A stretch of 14,059 nucleotides of DNA from Candidatus Poribacteria bacterium WGA-3G (lineage in GTDB: Bacteria > Poribacteria > WGA-4E > WGA-3G): NCBI GenBank assembly GCA_000406005.1, contig ASZN01000027.1, forward strand, positions 34,747-48,805, read 5' to 3'. The notes under the pieces were generated by a model. It was not told where the DNA came from. It ran no database searches and saw nothing but the letters and a program-made list of their open reading frames with translations. Shown piece by piece: positions 1 through 7,105 of this stretch. Position numbers and translations under genes: made by a program. Every line of letters starts with the position of its first letter. The first letter of the stretch is position 1.

Positions 1-110
1 CACGCCTCCTACTTATACTAAAGAGTCTAACACACTTCAGGTTCCTTTGTCAACACTTTTTCTTGCCGGCAACGCAGCATTTATCGAGGGAGCTGCCAGC
101 GAACGCAACA

Positions 111-182
111 CAACCCCCTCAGCAACGATCGCGGGGAAGCTAATAAACATCAGCATTCCAGCTATCATAAGGTCATTTGATA
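111..182. repeat. Duplicated 3' flank, copy A
   Basis: The stretch just beyond the stop codon of the 564-residue gene aligns without gaps to 2142-2213 beyond the stop of the 1112-residue gene. It includes the identical runs GGGAAGCTAATAAA and GGTCATTTGATACTATTTCC, the latter running into the stop codon. Differences fall at all three positions of the possible reading frame (a 43-residue frame, 37-168, without a good ribosome binding site), so it does not look like conserved coding sequence. Confidence 0.7.
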
Positions 183-1877
183 CTATTTCCTTATTAACAT
201 CTTGCGCGTCGCGGAGAAGTCGCCTGCTGTGAACGCGTAGAAATACACACCACTCGCTACGGGTTCACCCTGAGTATTCTTGCCATCCCAATACGCTGCT
301 CGATTCCGAGACTCATAGAGCCCTACAGATCGGTGTCCCAATTCCAATGTCCGAACCAACCGTCCATCTACAGTATAGATAGAAATGCTGACCTCGGCAG
401 GCTCTGCTAACTGATACGGTATCCATGTCTCCGGGTTGAACGGATTCGGATAATTCGGTAACAGCACTGTCTTTTGTGGAGTTAACATCGCTAGAAGTTG
501 TTCCAAGAAAAGGATACCGCGAAGATAGGTAGGATCCTCAGTGTGAAGTTGTTGGGCTTCAATTAACCACTGTTCGACTTCCTCCGCGGTGAGCATTGAA
601 AATGCCTGTGCCTGTGCAGCAGGCGCGCCTGCGACTTCACCAAGTGCTACAGCAACCAGAATGAGATCCACGATATTGACAACACCGTCTCCGTTAATAT
701 CCGCGTTATTCTGCCCGATCTGTCCGAAATTTTGGGCGACTTCTATCAAGTCGGCTATGTTCACAACACCATCCCTGTTAGCAGGCGGTAGGGCTGTCCA
801 CAATCGCACAGCACCATCCGAACTCCCATTTGCGAGGCGGGTTCCATCTGGGCTAAAGGCAACGCTATTAACACCATCTCCGTGATCGCTGAGCGTGGCT
901 TTCGGAACTTTGGACTGACGTGTAACATCCCATAACCGAACGGTTCTATCCCAACTTCCGTTTGCAAGTATCCTGCCATTCGGACTGAAAATAACACTAT
1001 CAACAACGCCTTCGGGGCCTTCCAATGTGGCTTTGAGCGTACCAGAACTAACATCCCATAAATCAATAATATGTTCATAGGCTTCTAAGTCCCAGTCTCC
1101 TTCAAATGGATTGTGCCGCTCACTTGTTGGACTGACTCGCAAGTGCTGGTTGTCGTGATTGTTAATCTGTATTGCCAATAGAGTATTAATCACGTCGTTT
1201 TTTTCACTATGACTATCCAGATTCTCAAACCTTATTTTAATGCGTTCCCGCCCGCTGCTTGCGATTGTGGTGCCATCCGGACTGAAAGCAACGCTATTGA
1301 TAAAATACCCAATGAAGATCTCAACATCGTAGTAAATCCGCAAATAATCGGCGTACTTAGCCATCCCACTCCTATCGGGTTGTTGTTTTAGCGTGTCTTT
1401 CAGCGTGCTGCTGGCCACATTCCATAATTTGACAGTACTGTCATCACTTCCACTTGCAAGAGTAGCACCATCTGGGCTGAAAGCAACACTATTGACGCAG
1501 TTTGTATGTCCTTCCAATGTGTTTTTGAGTGTGCTGGTGGCAACATCCCACAGTTTAACAGTATCGTCATCACTCCCGCTTGCGATTGTGGTACCATCTG
1601 GGCTGAAAGCAACACTATTGACCCAGTTTGTGTGTCCTTCTAAGGTGTTTTTGAGTTTTCCTGTAGCAACATCCCATAGTTTGATGGTATTGTCATCGCT
1701 TCCGCTTGCGAGCGTCTTACCATCTGGGGAAAACTTGATATCGCGCACGGCTTCCCCGTGTTTCAAGAAAGTGTCAGGCATCTGGCCATCAACGAAATTT
1801 TGAGCAAAACTCTGTGGCATGAACATAAGCGTCATACATAACGCGGTTAACACAAGTAAAAATAAGCGATTTTTCAT
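183..1877 (-). CDS. Secreted WD40 propeller protein with dockerin and FlgD-like C-terminal tail
   Basis: 564 residues, predicted to be exported and to act as a binding or scaffold protein; no enzyme motif is visible. Residues 1-25 form a signal peptide ending SFA before QN. WD40 repeats lie at about 41-75, 82-117, 124-159, 192-281, 290-325 and 334-365, most with the FSPDG and LWDV signatures. The fourth repeat is preceded by about 30 non-repeat residues (161-191) and interrupted by about 57 polar residues (212-268). A dockerin pair occupies 366-413 (NRDGVVNIADL, DINGDGVVNIVDL), but the first calcium loop has lost its leading Asp at the fusion with the last blade. A helical linker leads to the tail at 472-564 (NYPNPFNPETWIPYQL, YWDGKN, ASGVYFY, ends MLIRK), which resembles FlgD-type Ig or C-terminal sorting domains. 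An AAAGGAG sits about 10 nt before the ATG. It is the last gene of the minus-strand block. Propeller and tail calls are secure; the biological role is unknown. Confidence 0.9.
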   Translation of the reverse strand: MKNRLFLLVLTALCMTLMFMPQSFAQNFVDGQMPDTFLKHGEAVRDIKFSPDGKTLASGSDDNTIKLWDVATGKLKNTLEGHTNWVNSVAFSPDGTTIASGSDDDTVKLWDVATSTLKNTLEGHTNCVNSVAFSPDGATLASGSDDSTVKLWNVASSTLKDTLKQQPDRSGMAKYADYLRIYYDVEIFIGYFINSVAFSPDGTTIASSGRERIKIRFENLDSHSEKNDVINTLLAIQINNHDNQHLRVSPTSERHNPFEGDWDLEAYEHIIDLWDVSSGTLKATLEGPEGVVDSVIFSPNGRILANGSWDRTVRLWDVTRQSKVPKATLSDHGDGVNSVAFSPDGTRLANGSSDGAVRLWTALPPANRDGVVNIADLIEVAQNFGQIGQNNADINGDGVVNIVDLILVAVALGEVAGAPAAQAQAFSMLTAEEVEQWLIEAQQLHTEDPTYLRGILFLEQLLAMLTPQKTVLLPNYPNPFNPETWIPYQLAEPAEVSISIYTVDGRLVRTLELGHRSVGLYESRNRAAYWDGKNTQGEPVASGVYFYAFTAGDFSATRKMLIRK

Positions 1878-1938
1878 AAGATGGATTCTCCTTTTTGAGT
1901 TAGTTTTAGAGTTTTACAGATTTGTGATTCCGTAAAAA

Positions 1939-1967
1939 ATAGCACAAACTTCTTTCTACTATATCAA
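1939..1967 (-). promoter_or_regulatory. Possible sigma70-like promoter for the 564-residue WD40 gene
   Basis: On the minus strand TTGATA (1967-1962; five of six matches to TTGACA) lies 17 nt before TGCTAT (1944-1939; only three of six matches to TATAAT). This would give a leader of about 55 nt before the ATG at 1877. The spacing is right but the -10 is poor, so this is only a candidate. The gene could also be read through from upstream. Confidence 0.25.
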
Positions 1968-2047
1968 GTTTTGTGGAAAAAACAGTATTCAGGCGTGGTA
2001 ACGAGTAGATATGAAAACCTATGACTGATGGTTGACAGTATAAGAAG

Positions 2048-2077
2048 ATATGGCGAGGCAGGAAAACCTCGCCATAT
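2048..2077. repeat. Palindrome with GGCGAGG/CCTCGCC core (REP-like hairpin)
   Basis: Positions 2048-2058 (ATATGGCGAGG) pair perfectly with 2067-2077 over 11 bp around an 8-nt loop. The GGCGAGG/CCTCGCC core matches the hairpin at 12124-12142, so both look like members of a dispersed palindromic repeat family. There is no T-run directly after it, so an intrinsic terminator is less likely, although it lies 137 nt past the stop codon of the gene ending at 2214. Confidence 0.7.
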
Positions 2078-2141
2078 ACAGAATTGATTGTTTGGCTTGG
2101 TACCAAGGATGATCGTGCTGGCAATATTTGCCCACTTAACT

Positions 2142-2213
2142 CAACCCACTCAGAAATGATCGCTGGGAAGCTAATAAAAATCAGCACTTCAGCCATCCTA
2201 TGGTCATTTGATA
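2142..2213. repeat. Duplicated 3' flank, copy B
   Basis: Second copy of the flank described at 111-182, directly after the stop codon of the 1112-residue gene. Similarity continues without a break into the tail-coding region, so tail and flank were copied as one unit. Left of about 2142 the similarity fades. Confidence 0.7.
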
Positions 2214-5200
2214 CTATTTCCGTATCAACATTTTTCGTGTTGCATTGAACTTACCTGCTGTTAAAGTATAAAAATAGACACCACTTGCAACCGGCTCACC
2301 AAGGGCGTTTTTACCATCCCAATACGCCGCGCGGCTTTTGCCTTGATAGATACCAATAGGTTGATGCCCTAACTTCAAAGTTCTTACGACTGCCCCATCC
2401 ACCGCATAGAGAGTCACTGTAACATCGGCAGGTGCTGCTAACTGGTACGGTATCCACGTCTCCGGGTTAAACGGGTTCGGATAGTTCGGCAGTAGTGCTG
2501 TCTCTTTCGGAGTCAACGCTGCCAAAAGTTGTTCGAGAAAGAGGATGCCGCGTTGTGAGGTGGCATCTGTCAAATTTAGCTGCTGTGCTTGCGATAACCA
2601 TTTTTGCACTTGTTCCCTTGTGAGAGTGCCATCCACATCAAAACTCCATGCTGATGGTGCAGCTGCCCCGCCACCCAGCTCGCCTGCAACCATGACAAGG
2701 TCTACGATATTGACAATACCATCTTCATTAACATCCGCCGGATTCCCTTCTTCAGGGACCGGCTGCGCGAAACTTGAGGCAACCAATACCAAATCCAAGA
2801 TGTTCACAACGCCATCCCGATTTACATCTCCCAGTAGCGGCACAATCACCTTTGCACTTTCAAAGGTTGGGGTAGAACGAAGCCCGTTTGGGGCAACGAG
2901 GTATCCAGAGATATTCACACTTGAGGCTTTGACATCAAGAACTTCAAACGTCACGGTTTCAAGCGTGCCATCACCGTTACCGACACCGTGAGCAAGATAG
3001 TTGCCCCGATTCCTTGATATATACTTGAGAGCTGACTCATCAAAATCGTAGGTCAACTGGTAGTCTGACACATTTTGACCCCCAGCGATGTCAATGTTAA
3101 AAGTAAATTGCTCGCCGATAGCTGGCGAAAGCACCGAGGTGGGATCAAGGCTGACAATCGCAGAAGAAGGCAATACAGACGCATCAACCGTTGTCCCGTG
3201 AGGTGCGAAGTGGAGTAAATGTTCACCGGAATTGTCCGTGAGAATTACGTCAAGTAAATCTATAATGGATTCTTTGACATCAAGTACCTCAAACGTTACC
3301 GTCGCGAGCTTTCCATCGCCATTGCTGCTCCCAGTGAGAGATGTTGCACCAAGCGTTACTATTTTCTTGTTCACCGAGCGGTGCTCGCTCTCCGATACAA
3401 CAGGAGGCACAAAAAAAGCACCAGGAGGTAAGTAGTCGCCGTTGGCACCCTCAACATAGCGGAGGACATCTGCATCAAATTCCAGGCTAACCTGATATCC
3501 ACCTACATCTTCACCTGCAACAATGCTGACGTTGACAGTCAACTGTTCACCGATAGCAGGCGACACCACGGGATTGGGTGTGATGCTAACACGCGTCGAA
3601 GGTAACTTATACAAGAGGATCTTATCATAACTTAAACTTGCAAGGACACCACCATCCGGACTAAACGCGACGCTCCGGACCTCAAGCCCAACATCATCCG
3701 TATCCCTTCCGAGTGTACGAAGGTGCCTCCCTGTTTCAACATTCCAAAGACGAACATATCCGCTGCTGAAGTGCCTACTGGCGAGCACCTGACCATCTGG
3801 ACTGAATGAGACACCCCTGACATCGTTCCCCCCCTGGAGTGTGCGAAGGTACCTGCCCGTGCCGACCTCCCACAAGTGGATGCGGCCCCACCTATAGTCA
3901 CCACTGGCGAGCATCTGACCATCCGGACTGAACGCCATGCTACTGAGTTCACCCCGCATTGTAAGAGTAAGAGTCTGCAGGCGTGCCCCTGTATTGACAT
4001 CCCATAAATAGATAGTCCTGCTCCGCCTACTCGCAAGGAGGCTCCCATCAGGACTAAACAGCAAACTCTGATACTGATTCGTATGCCCTCCTATAAGCGT
4101 CTGCAGGCGTGCCCCTGTGTTGATGTCCCATAAATGGACGGTCCCGTCCGAACTTGCAAGTGCAAGCATCTGCCCATCAGAACTCAACGTTAACGACTGC
4201 CTCCAGCCACCACTTGTATCCACTGTGAGGGTGCGCAGGTGCTTGCCTGTTTCAGCATCCCATAAAGCAATAGATGTTCCGGACCGGGTAGCCAGGGTCT
4301 TTTCATCCCAAAACCACGGCGGCCCGCTTATAGATAGTGTGCGTAGGTGACTGCCAGACTCAACATCCCATACACGAATTTCCTCATCATCAAATCTATC
4401 AGCCGAGGTAACCAGGGTCTTCCCATCAGGTGAAAACAACATGTTACGGAAACTTAGCGCAGACCCAGCGTGCGTTCGTAGGAGAGTGCCCGTGTTAACA
4501 TCCCATAAACGAACTAACCCATAACGACTCGACCCATCATCTGGATAAGGACCGCCACCGCTGGCGAGCATCTGACCATCCGGACTGAACGCCACGCTAT
4601 TGACACGATACTTATGCCCAGTAAGTGTGCGAAGGTGGCTGTCTGTCCCACCTCCCCATAAATTGCTAACATCCCATAAACGGATGGTCGCGTCCTCACC
4701 ACCACTCGCCAAGGTCTGACCATCCGGACTGAACGAGACGCTATTGACATCCGACGAGTTGCTATTGACACGATGCGTATGCCCCGTGAGGATCTGTCCG
4801 CGTATTGTTATTTCGTCAAAAGAATTCCAGTGAATGATTGCGGGTGCAAGATCGAACAAGTAGATTTCGCCGGATCCACTGCCACTCGCAAGGGTTTGAC
4901 CATCAGGACTAAAAACAACGCTCCTGACCGAATTAAGACGGCGAAAATCGCTATCGTGCGGGAGTGTCAGTTTGTTTTTGCCGGTTGAAAGATCCCACAA
5001 GCGAATAGTCCTGTCCCAACTTCCGCTGGCAAGTATCGTACCATTTGGATTAAACGCCACACTGCCGACACGACCCGTATGCCCTTCAAGCGTTCGGAGA
5101 TGTCTGCCTGTGCTAACATCCCACAGACGGATGGTTTTGTCCCCACTGCTACTCGCCAGGATCTGTCCATCAGGACTAAACGCCACGCTTGTGACAAACT

Positions 5201-5552
5201 CCGTATGCCCTATAAGTGTGCGAAGGTGTGTGCCCGTACCGACATCCCATAGACGGATGGTCTTGTCCGATCCTCCACTTGCAAGGAGGTTACTATCAGG
5301 GCTAAACGAGATACTACCTGTATGCCCGGTAAGTGTGTGGAGATGTCTGCCTGTGCTAACATCCCACAGACGGATGGTTTTGTCCCCACTTCTACTCGCC
5401 AGGATCTGTCCATCGGGACTAAACGCGACGCTATAGACAAACTCCGTATGCCCTTCACCACCACCTTCAATAGTCGTATAGGGAAAATCTTGAGCCAAAG
5501 TGTTTAGTACAAACACCAGTGAAAATAGAAGTAGCGTTAAAGCTGTCCTCAT
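2214..5552 (-). CDS. Secreted protein: about 14 WD40 repeats, two cohesin-like domains, dockerin, FlgD-like tail
   Basis: 1112 residues from the ATG at 5552, chosen because AAAGGAG sits 9 nt upstream and a signal peptide follows (MRTALTLLLFSL..., cleavage after NTLA). An ATG at 5597 would add 15 residues before the signal peptide and lies inside a hairpin. About 14 WD40 repeats fill residues 35-650, enough for two seven-bladed propellers; some, near 405-440, are degenerate. Two related beta-rich domains follow at about 654-790 and 800-905. Both start with a PxxVxSPAIGEQ pattern and contain GDG..TVTFEVLDVK, typical of cohesin-like folds. The second lacks about 30 internal residues. A dockerin pair (DVNRDGVVNILDL, DVNEDGIVNIVDL) is at 908-960 and the shared tail at 1020-1112, ending MLIRK. 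Cohesin and dockerin on one chain suggest oligomer or network assembly outside the cell; this is inferred. The cohesin call rests on pattern only. Confidence 0.88.
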   Translation of the reverse strand: MRTALTLLLFSLVFVLNTLAQDFPYTTIEGGGEGHTEFVYSVAFSPDGQILASRSGDKTIRLWDVSTGRHLHTLTGHTGSISFSPDSNLLASGGSDKTIRLWDVGTGTHLRTLIGHTEFVTSVAFSPDGQILASSSGDKTIRLWDVSTGRHLRTLEGHTGRVGSVAFNPNGTILASGSWDRTIRLWDLSTGKNKLTLPHDSDFRRLNSVRSVVFSPDGQTLASGSGSGEIYLFDLAPAIIHWNSFDEITIRGQILTGHTHRVNSNSSDVNSVSFSPDGQTLASGGEDATIRLWDVSNLWGGGTDSHLRTLTGHKYRVNSVAFSPDGQMLASGGGPYPDDGSSRYGLVRLWDVNTGTLLRTHAGSALSFRNMLFSPDGKTLVTSADRFDDEEIRVWDVESGSHLRTLSISGPPWFWDEKTLATRSGTSIALWDAETGKHLRTLTVDTSGGWRQSLTLSSDGQMLALASSDGTVHLWDINTGARLQTLIGGHTNQYQSLLFSPDGSLLASRRSRTIYLWDVNTGARLQTLTLTMRGELSSMAFSPDGQMLASGDYRWGRIHLWEVGTGRYLRTLQGGNDVRGVSFSPDGQVLASRHFSSGYVRLWNVETGRHLRTLGRDTDDVGLEVRSVAFSPDGGVLASLSYDKILLYKLPSTRVSITPNPVVSPAIGEQLTVNVSIVAGEDVGGYQVSLEFDADVLRYVEGANGDYLPPGAFFVPPVVSESEHRSVNKKIVTLGATSLTGSSNGDGKLATVTFEVLDVKESIIDLLDVILTDNSGEHLLHFAPHGTTVDASVLPSSAIVSLDPTSVLSPAIGEQFTFNIDIAGGQNVSDYQLTYDFDESALKYISRNRGNYLAHGVGNGDGTLETVTFEVLDVKASSVNISGYLVAPNGLRSTPTFESAKVIVPLLGDVNRDGVVNILDLVLVASSFAQPVPEEGNPADVNEDGIVNIVDLVMVAGELGGGAAAPSAWSFDVDGTLTREQVQKWLSQAQQLNLTDATSQRGILFLEQLLAALTPKETALLPNYPNPFNPETWIPYQLAAPADVTVTLYAVDGAVVRTLKLGHQPIGIYQGKSRAAYWDGKNALGEPVASGVYFYTLTAGKFNATRKMLIRK

Positions 5553-5561
5553 TGTAAAATA

Positions 5562-5568
5562 CTCCTTT
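5562..5568 (-). promoter_or_regulatory. Ribosome binding site that fixes the start at 5552
   Basis: The minus strand reads AAAGGAG nine nt before ATG 5552. No comparable site precedes the alternative ATG at 5597, and the protein starting at 5552 begins directly with a signal peptide. Confidence 0.75.
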
Positions 5569-5590
5569 TTTGGATTCCTGTTCAGAATAC

Positions 5591-5618
5591 GCGGCAAACG
5601 TGAAAAACGTTTGCACGC
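5591..5618. repeat. Strong intergenic hairpin upstream of the 1112-residue gene
   Basis: GCAAACGT (5594-5601) pairs with ACGTTTGC (5607-5614) around a 5-nt loop. GCG (5591-5593) and CGC (5616-5618) extend the stem past a one-base bulge. It lies between the stop of the tail-less WD40 gene (5646) and the start at 5552. Without a following T-run it is not a classic terminator. It could be an mRNA-processing or stabilising structure in a shared transcript, or a palindromic operator. Confidence 0.55.
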
Positions 5619-5645
5619 CTATCTTTTGATACCTACATGGTTTCT

Positions 5646-6830
5646 TTACTTGATAGTAGAACGCGTTTCAAAGTGAATACGCTTGTCTGCGCTGCCACTG
5701 ACGAGGGTTTGTCCGTCTGGACTGAACGCTATACCATAAATAGACTTGTTATGCTTAACGAGTGTCTCCACATGTTTTCCTGTGTCAGTATCCCATAAAA
5801 TAATTGCCTTGTCCGCACTGCCGCTGGCGAGGACTTGTCCATCGGGACTGAATGCTACGCTATAGACAACCTTCTCATGTCCTACAAGCGTGTGCTTGTA
5901 TTTCCACGTGGCTGTGTCCCATAGTTTGATTGTTTTGTCCCAGCTTCCGCTTGCGAGAGTTTTTCCATCGGGACTGAACGCTATGTTATAGACAGCTCGC
6001 TTGTGTCCTATGAGTGTTTGCTTGTATTGCCCTGTCGTTGCATCCCAGAGGATGATTGTGTTGTCTGCGCTGCCACTTGCGAGGATTTTCCCATCCGGAC
6101 TGAACGCCACGCTATAGACGGTATCCGTATGTCCAGCAGGCGTATCTATAGCTCCGACGAAGGGTCCCGTAGGTCTGGCGAGCATTTTTATGTGTTCTCC
6201 TGTGGTCGTATCCCACAAGATGATCGTGTTGTCTTCACTGCCGCTTGCGAGGGTTCGCCCATCCGGACTGAACGCTACGCTATAGACGGTATCCGTATGT
6301 CCGACAAGGGTCTCTGTGGGGCCGACGAAGGGTCCCGTAGGTCTGGCGAGCGTTCTTGTGTGTTCTCCTGTGGTCGTGTCCCATAGGATAATTGTGTTGT
6401 CTTCGCCGCCGCTTGCGAGGGTTTCTCCATCCGGGCTGAACGCGACACTATGGACAGTATACTTATGCCCGACAAGCGTCTTTAGATGTTTTGTATTCGA
6501 TACGTTACCATCTGACGATGTAACTGGCATTCCGCCGGTGATGCGACCATCTTTCCTAACATTCCATGGGTTGATTGTCTTATCCACACCTCCAGTGGTA
6601 GAGGCTCTTAATTCTGTTTGCTTCTCCGCTGTAGCACTCCACACACCGATTGTTTTGTCAGCACTTCCACTGGCGAGCGTTTTCCCATCGGGACTGAACG
6701 TTATGCTGTAGACAGCATATCTATGCTCAACGTAGCGGCTGTGATTTTCTCGATATGCAAACGTGTTAGGTAAATAGAGTGCTGAGGTCAGAAACAGCGT
6801 TAAAGAAATGGAAAACAGCGTTTTTTTCAT
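5646..6830 (-). CDS. Secreted seven-bladed WD40 propeller protein without tail
   Basis: 394 residues from ATG 6830, preceded by GAGGAA 10 nt upstream and followed by a signal peptide (MKKTLFSISLTLFL..., ending near NTFA). Earlier in-frame ATGs at 6848 and 6866 overlap the ribosome binding site or add a charged leader. Seven WD40 repeats are visible, at about 33-68, 122-158, 178-213, 233-268, 275-310, 318-353 and 360-388. The last lacks the LWD end and finishes in TRSTIK. After the first blade there is an insert of about 50 residues with a scrap of another repeat (VDKTINPWNV). Two blades are linked by the identical LARPTGPFVG segment, the mark of a recent blade duplication. Unlike its neighbours it has no dockerin and no tail. 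It starts 15 nt after the stop of a ruined tailed gene, so it may be transcribed with it. Probably a periplasmic or secreted binding protein; the ligand is unknown. Confidence 0.88.
   Translation of the reverse strand: MKKTLFSISLTLFLTSALYLPNTFAYRENHSRYVEHRYAVYSITFSPDGKTLASGSADKTIGVWSATAEKQTELRASTTGGVDKTINPWNVRKDGRITGGMPVTSSDGNVSNTKHLKTLVGHKYTVHSVAFSPDGETLASGGEDNTIILWDTTTGEHTRTLARPTGPFVGPTETLVGHTDTVYSVAFSPDGRTLASGSEDNTIILWDTTTGEHIKMLARPTGPFVGAIDTPAGHTDTVYSVAFSPDGKILASGSADNTIILWDATTGQYKQTLIGHKRAVYNIAFSPDGKTLASGSWDKTIKLWDTATWKYKHTLVGHEKVVYSVAFSPDGQVLASGSADKAIILWDTDTGKHVETLVKHNKSIYGIAFSPDGQTLVSGSADKRIHFETRSTIK
6154..6351. repeat. 168-bp tandem duplication of one blade plus linker
   Basis: A 30-nt stretch at 6154-6183 recurs unchanged at 6322-6351, exactly 168 bp (56 codons) later, and similarity continues through the intervening blade. 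The unit is one WD40 blade of 42 residues plus a 14-residue linker containing RPTGPFVG. Keeping the linker, which is foreign to the other blades, indicates a recent duplication. Confidence 0.8.
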
Positions 6831-6840
6831 GGAAATGTTT

Positions 6841-6846
6841 TTCCTC
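6841..6846 (-). promoter_or_regulatory. Ribosome binding site that fixes the start at 6830
   Basis: The minus strand reads GAGGAA ten nt before ATG 6830. The same element is kept in the decayed copy near 12040, which supports 6830 as the ancestral start. Confidence 0.65.
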
Positions 6847-7081
6847 ATAATTGATACGGTATCCAAGTTTCTGGATTGAATGGATTCGGATAGTTCGGCA
6901 ATAACGTTGTCTTTTCAGGCATAAGGACTGCCAGAAGCTGTTCAAGGTTTGCACGATGGATTTTATCCATTCCCGCGTCTGTCCAATATATCTTACTTTC
7001 AAGTGCTTGAGAAATGCTTCGCGGCCCATACATCAACAAGACGACTAATAAAATCAACAAAAACGCTTTTCAGAACATCAT
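6845..7081 (-). pseudogene. Remnant of a secreted YWTD-type protein with truncated FlgD-like tail
   Basis: AAAAGGAG lies 7 nt before ATG 7081, but the fourth codon is TGA (7072-7070). In the same frame a hydrophobic signal sequence follows (FLLILLVVLLMYGP, then SISQA). After it comes ESKIYWTDAGMDKIHRANL, a recognisable YWTD (LDL-receptor class B) propeller segment. Near 6946 the frame jumps directly into the helical linker and tail shared by the neighbours (EQLLAVLMPEKT, LLPNYPNPFNPETWIPYQL). It then stops at TGA 6845, omitting the last 75 or so residues of the tail. So most of a propeller and the end of the tail are gone. A TTG at 7060 could in theory start a 71-residue peptide, but there is no ribosome binding site for it. 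Best read as a dead gene whose leader may still carry transcription into the next gene. Confidence 0.75.
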
Positions 7082-7105
7082 ATTGAAACTCCTTTTATTT
7101 TATTT

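Larger units (their letters stand above)
1878..2213. other. Intergenic region between two WD40 genes (336 bp)
   Basis: No convincing gene. A minus-strand open frame at 1906-2196 has no ribosome binding site before its ATG and no recognisable domain. Reading from the gene upstream, the region holds a copy of a flank also found after the other WD40 gene (2142-2213), a long palindrome (2048-2077), a weak promoter candidate (1939-1967), and the ribosome binding site of the gene starting at 1877. Confidence 0.7.

Noticed and set aside
1906..2196. Minus-strand open frame of 96 codons between two WD40 genes
   Set aside because: There is no ribosome binding site, it runs through a palindrome, and its only similarity is to the duplicated flank at 111-182, where changes fall at all codon positions.
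7070..7072. Possibility that TGA is recoded: none of the seven intact stop codons is TGA (five TAG, two TAA), while TGA interrupts the remnant at codon 4
   Set aside because: The large intact genes contain many Trp codons, all TGG, and no in-frame TGA. Three of the TAG stops are shared by descent through the common tail. The remnant has other lesions, so ordinary decay explains it.
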